Counted from the stretch's first letter, positions 19,446-28,860 are shown. The stretch: 64,000 nucleotides of DNA from Mycetocola manganoxydans (GCF_003667545.1 NZ_RCUV01000002.1:1-64000), one strand, 5' to 3'. Numbers and translations are program-made. The notes: generated by a model from the letters alone, not told the origin.

Positions 19446-19518
19446 AGAGGTGCGGGGGGCGGGGCGCTACGCGGTACGGATGCCTGAAGCGGCGCGCTAC
19501 CTGTTTGGCTGCGACCCG

Positions 19519-20136
19519 TCACTCAGCCGGGACGCTGATCGCAGCGATGCGGCGGTGGGCGCTGCGGAAGGTCTCGGGGTCGAAATAGACCTCACCATCG
19601 ACCTCGCGAGCGTGCCGCTGCACCTCGTCCCCCAGCGCGATCGAGAGAGCGACCGTCAACCGCGCCTCGGTTTCATGCTCCGCGTCCGGCAACCGGGCCA
19701 GCTCAGGGTGAGCATCGAGCCATGTCTTGATCACGGTCACCAAACGCTCTCGGCTGTCATGACTGGACCAGGAGACAGCCGTGGTGAGTCCCGGCTCGCG
19801 CACAAACAGGGCAAGCCGGCGCTGGGTGACGGTGTCCTCAGGCTCACCGCGGACGGATTCAATCACGATCAGGCTCGCAGCAACGACAAGATCATGGGGA
19901 TGCCGCGTCAGGATGCGCTCGGTCAGGACGGGGTCATAGTCGAGCGCCGAACCGAAGATGGCCTCGTCGAGGGAATCGAAGTAGTTGAAGAACGTGCTCC
20001 GGGAAACCAGAGCCGTCGCACAGACCCTGTCGACCGTGACTGCCCCAACGCCTTCGTCGTAGGCAAGGTCGACCGCAGCCTTCTCCATCGCACGCCTGGT
20101 GGCGCGCCTTTTGATCTCTCGAAGCCCTTCGGCCAT
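19519..20136 (-). CDS. TetR family transcriptional regulator
   Basis: A 205-residue one-component repressor. The N-terminal helix-turn-helix is clear: ATRRAMEKAAVDLAYDEG, then VTVDRVCATALVSRSTFFNYF at about residues 33-53. The ligand domain shows no recognisable pocket. ATG 20136 is used. A near-by palindrome at 20199-20215 is the probable operator. No transport or enzyme gene diverges from it, so its target is unclear and it may mainly control itself. Confidence 0.88.
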   Translation of the reverse strand: MAEGLREIKRRATRRAMEKAAVDLAYDEGVGAVTVDRVCATALVSRSTFFNYFDSLDEAIFGSALDYDPVLTERILTRHPHDLVVAASLIVIESVRGEPEDTVTQRRLALFVREPGLTTAVSWSSHDSRERLVTVIKTWLDAHPELARLPDAEHETEARLTVALSIALGDEVQRHAREVDGEVYFDPETFRSAHRRIAAISVPAE

Positions 20137-20198
20137 GCTGCCCCCTTGTCACCATCCCCAGTTCATCATACAAACGAAAAACTTGACTTGCGTCCAAG

Positions 20199-20215
20199 TA
20201 TGGACACCGTCCATA
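20199..20215. promoter_or_regulatory. Palindromic operator, probably for the TetR regulator
   Basis: A perfect inverted repeat TATGGAC-ACC-GTCCATA lies 63 bp upstream of the TetR start codon, in AT-richer promoter sequence. Size and position fit TetR-family autoregulation; the binding itself is inferred. Confidence 0.7.
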
Positions 20216-20411
20216 ATTAAACCATCATGATTCCGGATACCAGGGGCACTGCATCCGGCAACCATGAATGCGTCATGGTCCGCGGGTTCCGGGGGCACGG
20301 CATCCGCTGACCATGACGCACACACACCGATTCAGGTAGCGCCCGCCGATCCCGGGAAGCACCGCGCACCTGAACCCATGACGAGTGCCCGATCCATCGA
20401 TCTGGCACTCC

Positions 20412-20453
20412 GGTTCGTCGAGGGCGAGTCCCCCGCTTCGCCCTCGACGAACC
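20412..20453 (-). terminator. Strong hairpin downstream of ridA
   Basis: A perfect 16-bp stem GGTTCGTCGAGGGCGA with loop of 10, about 60 bp past the ridA stop on the minus strand. A T-tract is lacking, so it is either a terminator of the non-T type common in actinobacteria or an mRNA end stabiliser. Confidence 0.55.
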
Positions 20454-20513
20454 ACCCTTCGGTGCAACACGATCCGAAGGCGTGACGGCGAGACGACGTG
20501 ACGGCGCGACGGG

Positions 20514-20975
20514 CTACGCGAACGCGACCACGAGCTCCACTTCGACGGGCGCATCGAGCGGCAGGACGGCCACGCCGACCGCGGAGCGAGCGTGAACGCC
20601 CGCGTCGCCGAAGATCTCGCCGAGAAGGGTCGACGCGCCATTGACGACGCCCGGCTGGCCGGTGAATGACGCGTCGGATGCCACGAAGCCGGTCACCTTC
20701 ACGACTTGGGTGACGCGGTCGAGCGAGCCGATCACGCTCTCGATGGCCGCAAGTGCGTTGAGTGCGCACGTCGCCGCGTAGGCCTGTGCACCCTCGGCAG
20801 AAACGGAGGTGCCGACCTTTCCGGTGGCGGGAAGGGATCCGTCCACGAACGGCAACTGGCCGGATGTGTAAACGAGATTGCCCTGCACGACGGCGGGAAC
20901 GTAGGCGGCAACCGGTGCCGCGACGGTGGGGAGGGTGAGTCCGAGCTCAGCGAGCCGATCCGCGATGCGCGACAT
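20514..20975 (-). CDS. ridA: RidA family protein (YjgF/YER057c/UK114)
   Basis: Probable enamine/imine deaminase that clears reactive 2-aminoacrylate-type intermediates. The 153-residue protein belongs to the longer bacterial subgroup. Typical blocks are VYTSGQLPFVDG, ALNALAAIESVIGSLDRV and the C-terminal ARSAVGVAVLPLDAPVEVE, with the Arg that binds the substrate carboxylate. ATG 20975 overlaps the DUF4177 stop (TGATG), so the two are translated together. This pair next to a penicillin-binding protein is a layout I recall from related actinobacteria. Confidence 0.88.
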   Translation of the reverse strand: MSRIADRLAELGLTLPTVAAPVAAYVPAVVQGNLVYTSGQLPFVDGSLPATGKVGTSVSAEGAQAYAATCALNALAAIESVIGSLDRVTQVVKVTGFVASDASFTGQPGVVNGASTLLGEIFGDAGVHARSAVGVAVLPLDAPVEVELVVAFA

Positions 20976-21133
20976 CAGGCATCCGCAATGGGGCGCTTGA
21001 GGTAGGCGACGAGGCCGCCCTCGGGGCCGGTGATGACCTGGACCAGCTCCCAGCCGTCGCTCCCCCAGTTGTTGAGGATCGCGGCGGTGTTATGGATCAT
21101 CAGCGGTGTGGTGATGTACTCCCAGCGGGGCAT
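20975..21133 (-). CDS. DUF4177 family small protein
   Basis: Only 52 residues: MPRWEYITTPL start, NNWGSDGWELVQVI in the middle and YLKRP near the end, which is the DUF4177 pattern (WEY..., LN..G..GWELV). The function of the family is unknown. GAGGAAAAC lies directly upstream of ATG 21133. The gene is first in a two-gene unit with ridA and diverges from the penicillin-binding protein gene. Confidence 0.85.
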   Translation of the reverse strand: MPRWEYITTPLMIHNTAAILNNWGSDGWELVQVITGPEGGLVAYLKRPIADA

Positions 21134-21195
21134 GTTTTCCTCTTGTTTGTGCGGGTGGAGGCGGTTTTACAGATTTGTCACTTAAACTCGATCCT

Positions 21196-23763
21196 ATGCC
21201 TGAACAAAAACGCACGGGTAGAGGTGTGCTCGGGGGTCTCCTCGGGTTCATCGGCCTGAGTGCTGCCGCCGGACTTCTCGTCACCGCCGCAGTCACCCCT
21301 GCCCTCGCAGTAACCGGTATCACCGCCAACAACGCCATCAGCGTGTTCGATGGACTGCCCGATTACCTCAAGGTCGGACAGTCGATGGAGAAGACCAACA
21401 TCTTCGCCCAGACGTCTGACGGCAAGCCCGTGCTCCTGGCCTCGTTCTTCGACCAGAACCGTGAAGAAGTGGAGTGGGAGCAGGTCTCCCAGTTCGCGAA
21501 GGACGCCGCCGTCTCAGCAGAAGACCCGCGTTTCTACACGCACAGCGGCATCGACGTGATGGGCACGACTCGCGCGATCCTCAAGACCTATGTCATCGGT
21601 GGATCCACCCAGGGCGGCTCCTCGATCACGCAGCAGTACGTGAAGAACGTCCTCATCCAGCAGTGCGAGATCGACTCCCAGTCAGACGAAGAGCTCCAGG
21701 CCTGCGCCGACGAAGCATCAACGGCGCAGGGTGCCGACGGCGCTGCACGCAAGCTCAAGGAGATGCGCTACGCCATCGGCGTCGAGAAGGACTACAGCAA
21801 GGACGAGATCCTTCTCGGCTACCTCAACATCGCCAACTTCGGTGCCCGTACTTACGGCATCCAGGCCGCCGCCAAGTACTACTTCGGCACGACCGCAGCC
21901 AACCTGACGATCGAGCAGGCGGCAACGCTCATCGCCATCGTCAACTCGCCGTCGGCGCTCCGGATCGACCGCCCGGACAACGAAGTGAACGGTGCAGCGG
22001 ACGGCTACTCCCGGACTCTCGACCGCCGGAACTATGTGATCAACAAGATGCTCGAAGAGGGCAAGATCACCCCTGAGCAGCACGAGGCCGCCAAGGCCGT
22101 ACCGATCACGCCCAACATCGTGCAGCCGAGCACCGGATGCACGACGGCCAGCAGCATGGCCTTCTTCTGCGACTACGTCACGCGTGTGATCCAGAAGGAC
22201 GAAGCGTTCGGCGCAACCCCTGAAGAGCGCGCAGCCACGCTCCGACGCGGCGGACTGCAGGTGTACACGACGCTGGACTACGACCTTCAGGTGTCCGCCG
22301 CGAACGCGATCAACGAGTACATCCCGCAGTCGATGGAGAGCACAGACATCGGAACTGCCGCGGTGACTGTTCAGCCCAAGACCGGCCGGATTCTCGCGAT
22401 GGCACAGAACAAGACCTACAGCAACAACGCTGCCCTGTCTGAAGCAGACAATGCGTACACCTCCGTCAACTACAACACCGACCGCGACTACGGCGGGTCG
22501 AGTGGGTTCCAGGTCGGCTCGACGTTCAAGGCATTCATTCTCGTCGACTGGCTCAAGAACGGGCACTCGCTGCGGGAGTCCGTGAGCGGATCGAAGCGCA
22601 CGTTCTCGAAGTGGAACTACAACAGCTGTGACGGTGGAACCCAGACGATTCCGTACACGCCGAAGAACTACGACGGAACGAGCCCGGGATCGATCACGCC
22701 GATCGACGCGACACGACGTTCCGTGAACACCGCTTTCATCGCGATGGCACAGAAGCTCGACATCTGCGAGATCTTCAAGACGGCGGACGATCTCGGCGTC
22801 CACCGCGCCGATGGCAAGGACATGGACAAGTTCCCGGCGACACTGCTCGGGGCCAACGAAATCGCGCCTCTCTCCCTCGCCACGGCGATGGCCGGCGTTG
22901 CCGCTGAGGGCGTCAGTTGCACGCCCATCGCGATCGACAAGGTACTCGGCCCCGATGGTGAAGAAATAGCACCGCCGAAGAGCACCTGCACCCAGGCGAT
23001 CACCCCCGAGGTTGCACGGACCGCGGCGTACGCCATGGAGACGGTCTTCGATGGCGGCGGAACCGCTTCTCGCGCGGCGGTCTCAGGTGCTCCCCTCATG
23101 GGCAAGACTGGTACCGCTGACGACGCGGTCCACTCCTGGATCACCGGTGGCACCTCGAACGCCATCACGTCGCTGTGGGTCGGCAACGTCAAGGGCAAGA
23201 AGAGCATGTATGACGTCTACGTCAAGAGGGGCGTCAGCGGCTTCAGCGCGAAGTTCGGCATCTTCTCGAACATCCTCCGGACCTCGATCGACAGGTACGG
23301 CGGAGAAGGATTCGGCCAGCCGGACGACGCGCTGATCCGGGCCAAGCAGGTGCGGGTCCCGGATGTCGCCGGCCAGTCGGTTGAAGCCGCTGAAGCGACG
23401 CTGCGGGCGGCAGGTTTCGGTACCCAGGTAGGTGACCCGGTCGGGTCGAGCGTCGGAGCAGGACTCGTCGCATCCACAAGCCCGGGTGCTGGCTCGTCCG
23501 TCTCCACCGGATCGACAATCACGCTGCGACCGTCGACGGGCAAGCCGTCGGCAGCCGTACCGAATGTCGTGGGCTCGGCGCCCGAGGCAGCGATCGGAGC
23601 GCTGGCCGCGGCCGGATACGCAAACGTCAAGCAAGCATGTACCCCTGACAGCGGCGCGGCGCCCGGACCGGGAGAAGTGACCGCGCAGAACCCTGCGGCA
23701 GGAACGGCGGCCGACCCGGCGACCGAAGTAACGATCACCGTCAAGAAGAAAGACTGCGGTTGA
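21196..23763 (+). CDS. ponA: Bifunctional penicillin-binding protein (class A) with two PASTA domains
   Basis: Polymerises and cross-links peptidoglycan outside the membrane. The 855-residue protein has one membrane segment at about 17-45; a glycosyltransferase domain with SAEDPRFYTHSGID (catalytic Glu) and GGSSITQQYVKN; and a transpeptidase domain with STFK (active Ser), SVN and KTGT. Two PASTA domains close the protein (VPDVAGQSVEAAEATL and VPNVVGSAPEAAIGAL), the sort that bind muropeptides or lipid II. ATG 21196 is the conventional start; TTG 21175 is possible. The stop overlaps the phosphoesterase start. Confidence 0.95.
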   Translation: MPEQKRTGRGVLGGLLGFIGLSAAAGLLVTAAVTPALAVTGITANNAISVFDGLPDYLKVGQSMEKTNIFAQTSDGKPVLLASFFDQNREEVEWEQVSQFAKDAAVSAEDPRFYTHSGIDVMGTTRAILKTYVIGGSTQGGSSITQQYVKNVLIQQCEIDSQSDEELQACADEASTAQGADGAARKLKEMRYAIGVEKDYSKDEILLGYLNIANFGARTYGIQAAAKYYFGTTAANLTIEQAATLIAIVNSPSALRIDRPDNEVNGAADGYSRTLDRRNYVINKMLEEGKITPEQHEAAKAVPITPNIVQPSTGCTTASSMAFFCDYVTRVIQKDEAFGATPEERAATLRRGGLQVYTTLDYDLQVSAANAINEYIPQSMESTDIGTAAVTVQPKTGRILAMAQNKTYSNNAALSEADNAYTSVNYNTDRDYGGSSGFQVGSTFKAFILVDWLKNGHSLRESVSGSKRTFSKWNYNSCDGGTQTIPYTPKNYDGTSPGSITPIDATRRSVNTAFIAMAQKLDICEIFKTADDLGVHRADGKDMDKFPATLLGANEIAPLSLATAMAGVAAEGVSCTPIAIDKVLGPDGEEIAPPKSTCTQAITPEVARTAAYAMETVFDGGGTASRAAVSGAPLMGKTGTADDAVHSWITGGTSNAITSLWVGNVKGKKSMYDVYVKRGVSGFSAKFGIFSNILRTSIDRYGGEGFGQPDDALIRAKQVRVPDVAGQSVEAAEATLRAAGFGTQVGDPVGSSVGAGLVASTSPGAGSSVSTGSTITLRPSTGKPSAAVPNVVGSAPEAAIGALAAAGYANVKQACTPDSGAAPGPGEVTAQNPAAGTAADPATEVTITVKKKDCG

Positions 23764-24743
23764 TCGGCTGGTCAGGCGGCCGGCGGGTCGGGGCGCTCCT
23801 CGGCACCCTGGCCCTCGCCGGTGCCGCGACGTTCGCCTGGGGCTCCCTGGTGGAACGCCGACTGTTCACGCTGCGTCGCGAGACCGTTCCTGTGCTGCCG
23901 AAAGGCGCGGCATCCGTCACGATCCTGCACCTCAGCGACCTGCACATGGCACCGTGGCAGAAGGACAAGCAGGAGTGGGTTCAGTCCCTTGCCCTGCTGA
24001 AGCCCGACCTCATCGTCGACACGGGTGACAACCTCGGGCACGCCGACGGCATCCCGGGCATCGAGCGAGCCTTCGCAGACTTCGGCGGCATCCCGGGACT
24101 CTACGTGCACGGCTCGAACGATTATTTCGGTCCGATGCGCAAGAACTGGCTGAACTATCTCACCGGCCCGTCGAGTTCCGGCCGCGGGCCGGAGGCACCC
24201 CGCAAGCGCAACCTGGACACGGATCGCCTCGAGACGTTCTTCACGGATGCCCTCGGCTGGCAGAACCTGAACAACGCGGTCGGCAGCGTCACCATCAACG
24301 GCACTCGCTTCGATGTCTTCGGCGTGGACGACCCGCACATCGGGGCCGACCGGCTCGACCTGCTCACCGGACTGCTCGACAGCCAGCAGGACGATGAGAC
24401 GCTCGAGACAGCGGATGCCGGACTGCAGCACGTCGTGAATATCGGCGTCGTCCACGCGCCGTACCAGCGGGTGCTGAACTCGTTCGTGAACCACGGCGCC
24501 GACCTCATCCTCGCCGGGCACACCCACGGCGGGCAGGTCTGCGTCCCCGGCTACGGCGCGCTCGTCACCAATTGCGACATCCCCCGCGACCAGGTCAAGG
24601 GACTGAGCCTATGGCGCCACGCCCTGCGGTCGGCTTTCCTGCACGTGAGCGCTGGTCTCGGAACCTCCATCTACGCACCGGTACGGTTCGCCTGCCGGCC
24701 GGAAGCGACCCTGCTGACGCTTGTGGCTCGCGACACGAAGTAG
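23760..24743 (+). CDS. Metallophosphoesterase (calcineurin-like), membrane-anchored
   Basis: A 327-residue phosphoesterase with an N-terminal hydrophobic anchor (about residues 9-28). Metal-binding motifs appear in order: LHLSDLHMAP, VDTGDNLGH, HGSNDYF (Ser in place of the usual His-preceding Asn pattern GNHD), IGVVHAPYQR, and GHTHGGQVC. The order fits the YkuE-type branch. The TTG start at 23760 overlaps the ponA stop by three bases, so the two are coupled; the pair is common in actinobacteria. The substrate may be a cell-wall lipid phosphate, which is inference. Confidence 0.88.
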   Translation: MIGWSGGRRVGALLGTLALAGAATFAWGSLVERRLFTLRRETVPVLPKGAASVTILHLSDLHMAPWQKDKQEWVQSLALLKPDLIVDTGDNLGHADGIPGIERAFADFGGIPGLYVHGSNDYFGPMRKNWLNYLTGPSSSGRGPEAPRKRNLDTDRLETFFTDALGWQNLNNAVGSVTINGTRFDVFGVDDPHIGADRLDLLTGLLDSQQDDETLETADAGLQHVVNIGVVHAPYQRVLNSFVNHGADLILAGHTHGGQVCVPGYGALVTNCDIPRDQVKGLSLWRHALRSAFLHVSAGLGTSIYAPVRFACRPEATLLTLVARDTK

Positions 24744-24785
24744 GTTTCTTCCCGCGGCGAGGTCGGATGCCGCCACGAACGCACA

Positions 24786-24852
24786 ACAGGAGATCGCACG
24801 TTCCACAGGAGACAATCGCCGAAAGCATCCTGCGAATCGTGCGATCTCCTGT
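24786..24852. repeat. 67-bp palindromic element, copy 3
   Basis: Arms start ACAGGAGATCGCACG and end CGTGCGATCTCCTGT; the centre carries GCCGAAAGC. It lies between the phosphoesterase gene and the terminator of tRNA-Pro, i.e. between convergent units. The preceding GGATGCCGCCACG resembles the flank of copy 5. Confidence 0.9.
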
Positions 24853-24871
24853 TTCCGCCCCGACGCGCAAC

Positions 24872-24909
24872 AAAAAGACCGTCCGGTTCCTGATGGAACC
24901 GAACGGTCT
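24872..24909 (-). terminator. Rho-independent terminator of the tRNA-Pro gene
   Basis: On the minus strand, a near-perfect stem AGACCGTTCGGTTCC against GGAACCGGACGGTCT with loop ATCA, followed by TTTTTG. A textbook intrinsic terminator, six bases after the tRNA. Confidence 0.9.
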
Positions 24910-24914
24910 GACTG

Positions 24915-24988
<74 letters not shown>

Positions 24989-25047
24989 ATTGGCCCGGAG
25001 GCCTCAATAAGAATAGCCGATAAATGCCGGCACCGATGACAGAGGGG

Positions 25048-26346
25048 TCAGCGGCGTCCGAGGCCCCGATACGTCCAGCCCGCCGCTCGCCAGGCATCAG
25101 CGTCGAGGGCGTTCCTGCCGTCGACGACCAGCGGATGCGCAACGGTTGCGAGCAGCGCTGACGGGTCGAGGGCGCGGTAGTGCTTCCACTCGGTGAGCAG
25201 CACGACGGCATCGGCTGATTCAAGTGCCTCGTCGAGCGTGCCGAAGGTGAGCTGCGGGTGCAGGCGGCGCGAGTTCGGGATCGCTTCCGGGTCCGTCGCG
25301 ACGACGTTGGCACCCAAGCCGTTGAGCTGCACGGCGACGTCGAGCGCCGGGGAGTCCCGCACGTCGTCGCTGTCCGGCTTGAATGCGAGCCCGAGGACAG
25401 CGACCTTCTTGCGGAAAACGCTGCCGCCCAGTTCTTCGACGACGACGTCGACAGCACGTTGCCTGCGCCGGAGGTTGATCGCGTCGACCTCCTTGAGGAA
25501 CGCCACGGACTCTCCCCTGCCGAGCTCTTCGGCGCGTGCGGTGAACGCCCGGATGTCTTTCGGCAGGCATCCACCGCCGAAGCCCACGCCCGCGTTGAGG
25601 AACCGGCGGCCGATCCGTGAGTCGTAGCCGAGGGCATCCGCGAGCTGGGTGACGTCGGCGCCGGTCACCTCGGCGATCTCGGCCATCGCATTGATGAAGG
25701 AGATCTTGGTGGCGAGAAAAGCGTTCGCGGCGACCTTGACGAGCTCGGCCGTGGCGTAATCGGTGACGACGACGGGGGTGTCTGCCGCGACAGCCGTGGC
25801 GTACACCTCATTAAGAAGGCCGACGGATGTTTCGTGCCCGGCGCCGATTCCATACACGAGCCGATCGGGAGCGACCGTGTCCTTCACGGCGTATCCCTCG
25901 CGCAGGAACTCCGGGTTCCATGCCAGCATCGCACCGGTCGCCTCGACGGACGGAGCGAGCCGGGCGGCGGTCCCCACCGGCACCGTCGACTTCCCCACGA
26001 GAAGGTCGCCGGGCGCCACGTGCGGAAGCAGGGCGGCGAACGCGGCATCGACGTAGGTCAGGTCGGCGGCGCCGCTGGTTTTCAGTTGGGGCGTGCCGAC
26101 CGCGATGAAGTGCACCCGGCTGCCGGCGGCATCCGCGATGTCTGTGCTGAACCGCAGGCGTCCTGCCTCGAGCCCGTCCAGAAGGAGCTGCGGCAGTTCG
26201 GGTTCGAAGAACGGCGCGCGGCCCGCGGAGAGTGCCTCGATCTTCTCGGCGTCGACGTCGACTCCGACGACATCGTGCCCGAGGGACGCCATGGACGCCG
26301 CGTGCACAGCACCGAGATAGCCGCAGCCGATCACAGAGATCTTCAT
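25048..26346 (-). CDS. ugd: UDP-glucose 6-dehydrogenase
   Basis: Oxidises UDP-glucose twice to UDP-glucuronate with NAD, for envelope polysaccharide. The 432-residue enzyme has the NAD fold VIGCGYLGAVHAASM at the N-terminus, VGKSTVPVGT, EFLREG, and the catalytic cysteine C260 in GVGFGGGCLPKD. The C-terminal UDP-binding domain shows FKPDSDDVRDSPALD. Start ATG 26346. GDP-mannose dehydrogenase is the closest alternative; the overall length and motifs favour UDP-glucose. The next minus-strand genes upstream are two glycosyltransferases. Confidence 0.92.
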   Translation of the reverse strand: MKISVIGCGYLGAVHAASMASLGHDVVGVDVDAEKIEALSAGRAPFFEPELPQLLLDGLEAGRLRFSTDIADAAGSRVHFIAVGTPQLKTSGAADLTYVDAAFAALLPHVAPGDLLVGKSTVPVGTAARLAPSVEATGAMLAWNPEFLREGYAVKDTVAPDRLVYGIGAGHETSVGLLNEVYATAVAADTPVVVTDYATAELVKVAANAFLATKISFINAMAEIAEVTGADVTQLADALGYDSRIGRRFLNAGVGFGGGCLPKDIRAFTARAEELGRGESVAFLKEVDAINLRRRQRAVDVVVEELGGSVFRKKVAVLGLAFKPDSDDVRDSPALDVAVQLNGLGANVVATDPEAIPNSRRLHPQLTFGTLDEALESADAVVLLTEWKHYRALDPSALLATVAHPLVVDGRNALDADAWRAAGWTYRGLGRR

Positions 26347-26393
26347 GAGTCGAGCCTATCGAGCGGGAATGAACGGCCGGTGTACCCGGTGGA

Positions 26394-28031
26394 TCAGCCG
26401 GGCACGCAGACCGCGTAGACCCCGGTGCGGAGCGGGATGTCGGCGCACGCTGACTCGAGCGCGGTTTCGAACGCAGCGAGCCCCGCCTCGGAGCGGTCGT
26501 AGTTCGCGTAGACCCGTGTGGTCACCTCGAAACCCGGAGCGTCGGTGAGGGCCGCTCGCGCACCGGACAGCACGACCACGGAGATCTCCGGACCCCAGGA
26601 ACTCGCGAACTGCTCTTCGCCGAGCCCCGCGATCTCGGCGGCGGCAGCACGCTGCGCACCCAGGGTCTCCCCGTACCGCACATGGTCGGCGATGCCGATA
26701 TGCCCTCGCACCTGCACGACAAGAGTCGTGGCCAGGAGCACGGATGCCGCAACGGCCACGGCGCGCAATCCCATCCGCCACGCGCGCAGGGCCGGAGTCG
26801 CGCGCCAGAGCAGCCGGATGCCGAGCACGAAGAACGCGGCGAGGACGGGCACACACGCGAACAAGCCGGGCGACGGGTGCCGGATCCACACCGGCAGGTG
26901 GCTCGACACCATCCACCAGCCCAGCCAGGTCGCGAGCCCGACGAGGGTCGCCGACAGAAGCACGAGAAGTTCCCGCGCGGATGCCTCGGTGGCGGCAGCG
27001 GAAGTCGCGTTCCGCTCCGGGGCGAGATCCGCCTGGCGGGCGATCGGCAGCATCCGCCGGCGCGCGAGCACAAGCACGAGAACCCCGACGGCGATGAACG
27101 CGGCAACGACAGAAACGGTCAGCGGGACCGGCGAGAACCAGGAGTCGAACAGCCCGATCATCTTGGACGCCGGCGCGACCTGTGCGTCACCCTGCCCGCC
27201 GGAGCGGAGGAAATACCAGAACTCCCGAGTGACGTTGACCCAGCCGCCGAACCCGAGGGCGAGAATCTTCCAGAGTTCGACGAGGAGGATCGGGACGAGC
27301 GCGAACACCCCGCAGAACAGCACGCGCCAGAACCGGCGCAGGAGCGGCGAACCTGGCACCGTGAAGAATGCTCCGACGGCGATGGCCGGCACCGCGAGAA
27401 GCCCGATCGCCTTCGACTCGAGCGCGAGGCCGACCAACAGCCCGGCGAGCCACGGCCTGGTCCGGTAGACGTACAACGCCCAGACGATGAAGGCCGCCGT
27501 CGGCACCTCACCGAGGATGTCGATCGGTGTCTGAATCGGCGATGCCGAATCCCACGTGTTGAGCCCAAGGGGAACGGTGACGGCGACGAGTCCCGCCCAG
27601 CGCCCGGCGATCCGGCGGCCGAGCAACCACAATCCGACGAGGAGTGCGGCGTAGAACAGCAGCATCACGGCTCGCCCACCGATCACCGGGTCTACTCCGA
27701 GCGCAAGCACAGCGGCGATCGGCAGGAGCACGACGGGGCCGGTCGAGATCCTCGGGTCGAACGGAGCGAGCTGGCTCCCGGAGAGAGTGCCGTCGCTGGT
27801 ATAGCCGAGTCCATTGAGGAGATTGATCGGGACCGTGAGGTTGAATGCTTCGTCTTCCCACAGTCGCATCACCGTGAAGCCGGGAACGATCACCCAGAGC
27901 TGGGCGACGATCACAAGACCGAAGGCGATCCAGAACAGGACGGATGCCGTGAGCCGGCTCCGCGAAAAACGGCCGGCATCCGCCGTCGCGGTTGCCGGTG
28001 CATCCGGAGCCGTCACGGCGGTCCCGCTCAT
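26394..28031 (-). CDS. Polytopic membrane glycosyltransferase, GT39/GT-C type
   Basis: A 545-residue integral membrane protein with about ten to twelve hydrophobic segments. Just after the first helix it has RLWEDEAFN, which resembles the acidic DxD/ExD motif in the first external loop of GT-C enzymes that use polyprenyl-phosphate sugars. The C-terminal 100 residues form a soluble domain ending with two cysteines (ESACADI, YAVCVPG). ATG 28031 overlaps the stop of the GT2 gene (ATGA), so the GT2 enzyme probably makes its lipid-linked donor. The acceptor is unknown. Confidence 0.8.
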   Translation of the reverse strand: MSGTAVTAPDAPATATADAGRFSRSRLTASVLFWIAFGLVIVAQLWVIVPGFTVMRLWEDEAFNLTVPINLLNGLGYTSDGTLSGSQLAPFDPRISTGPVVLLPIAAVLALGVDPVIGGRAVMLLFYAALLVGLWLLGRRIAGRWAGLVAVTVPLGLNTWDSASPIQTPIDILGEVPTAAFIVWALYVYRTRPWLAGLLVGLALESKAIGLLAVPAIAVGAFFTVPGSPLLRRFWRVLFCGVFALVPILLVELWKILALGFGGWVNVTREFWYFLRSGGQGDAQVAPASKMIGLFDSWFSPVPLTVSVVAAFIAVGVLVLVLARRRMLPIARQADLAPERNATSAAATEASARELLVLLSATLVGLATWLGWWMVSSHLPVWIRHPSPGLFACVPVLAAFFVLGIRLLWRATPALRAWRMGLRAVAVAASVLLATTLVVQVRGHIGIADHVRYGETLGAQRAAAAEIAGLGEEQFASSWGPEISVVVLSGARAALTDAPGFEVTTRVYANYDRSEAGLAAFETALESACADIPLRTGVYAVCVPG

Positions 28032-28798
28032 GGCCGGGCGCGACCGGGCTTGAGGCTCACCCGCCACACTTCCGCGATCGCGCGGCGGCTGAAGTCCCGC
28101 AGTCGCTTCGGCGGAAGCTTCGGGATGGCGACAGCTTCGCCCCACATCGTTCCGGCTGCGGTCGATCCGCGGCGCGGAATACTCAGCACCTTGACATAGC
28201 GCACCACGAAACCCAGCCGACGTTCGGCGAGGGAGAAGTGGACGTGAGGAACGAGCGCGTCCTCCGGAACCACGTCGAGCAACTGCGAGATCGCAGCCGG
28301 CCGGTACGCGCGCAACGGAGTGTTGACGTCGGGAATCCGGGAACCAACCACGAGGGCGGCGAGTGCGCCGACGCATCCGGTGAGGGCCGCGCGATACCAG
28401 GGGTCGGTCCGCTTCTGCCGCACTCCGTGCACGACTTCCACGCCGGGCAACTGCAACGCCTTGAGGATCCGCGGAAAGTCGGTGCCGAGGAACTGGCCGT
28501 CCCCGTCGACGTGCACGAGGGCATCCGGCGCGAGGGCGAGCCCCGCGCGATACGCGGCGAGCGCTGTCGGCCCGTGCCCGCGGTTGTCCTCGGCGGTTAC
28601 GACGACGAGTTGGGGAAGCTCTTTCTCCAGCGAGGTCAGAACGGATGCCGTCTGGTCGGTCGAGCGGTCATTGACGACGATCAGGCTGACCCGCTCCGCG
28701 AGCGGAGTGATGTGCTCCAAAATCTCATCGAGGAACCCGGGCAGGCCCTCAGCCTCGTTGTACGCGGGCATGACCACGGCGAGATGTTGCAGCGACAC
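28028..28798 (-). CDS. Family 2 glycosyltransferase (polyprenyl-phosphate sugar synthase-like)
   Basis: A 256-residue cytoplasmic GT-A enzyme. The start AVVMPAYNEAEGLPGFL, the VVNDRSTDQT block and the metal-binding HVDGDGQF (DxD-like) are typical of dolichol/polyprenyl-phosphate mannosyltransferases. GTG 28798 is chosen because GGGAG lies 6 nt ahead; anything longer would enter the GntR gene. No C-terminal membrane helices are seen. It is probably coupled to the membrane glycosyltransferase that overlaps its stop, giving a lipid-donor two-step system. Confidence 0.83.
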   Translation of the reverse strand: MSLQHLAVVMPAYNEAEGLPGFLDEILEHITPLAERVSLIVVNDRSTDQTASVLTSLEKELPQLVVVTAEDNRGHGPTALAAYRAGLALAPDALVHVDGDGQFLGTDFPRILKALQLPGVEVVHGVRQKRTDPWYRAALTGCVGALAALVVGSRIPDVNTPLRAYRPAAISQLLDVVPEDALVPHVHFSLAERRLGFVVRYVKVLSIPRRGSTAAGTMWGEAVAIPKLPPKRLRDFSRRAIAEVWRVSLKPGRARP

Positions 28799-28860
28799 GG
28801 AACTCCCGGACTTCGACAAAAATGGGCTGTCGCTAAGCGTAGTCCAGCGGATGCGCCGGC

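Larger units (their letters stand above)
20137..20513. other. 377-bp non-coding region between TetR and ridA
   Basis: No gene is supported. From left to right it holds the TetR operator (20199-20215), two direct repeats with GGGGCAC-N-GCATCCG at 20243-20257 and 20292-20306 (period 49 bp), a small palindrome CCATGA-N5-TCATGG at 20262-20278, an inverted repeat GAGTGCC/GGCACTC at 20383-20410 and a 16-bp hairpin at 20412-20453. Confidence 0.6.

Noticed and set aside
26682-28199. A 505-codon plus-strand open frame opposite the glycosyltransferase genes
   Set aside because: It is extremely Arg/Glu/Pro-rich, has no domain, and lies exactly antisense to a membrane protein with clear helices; high GC removes stop codons on the opposite strand.
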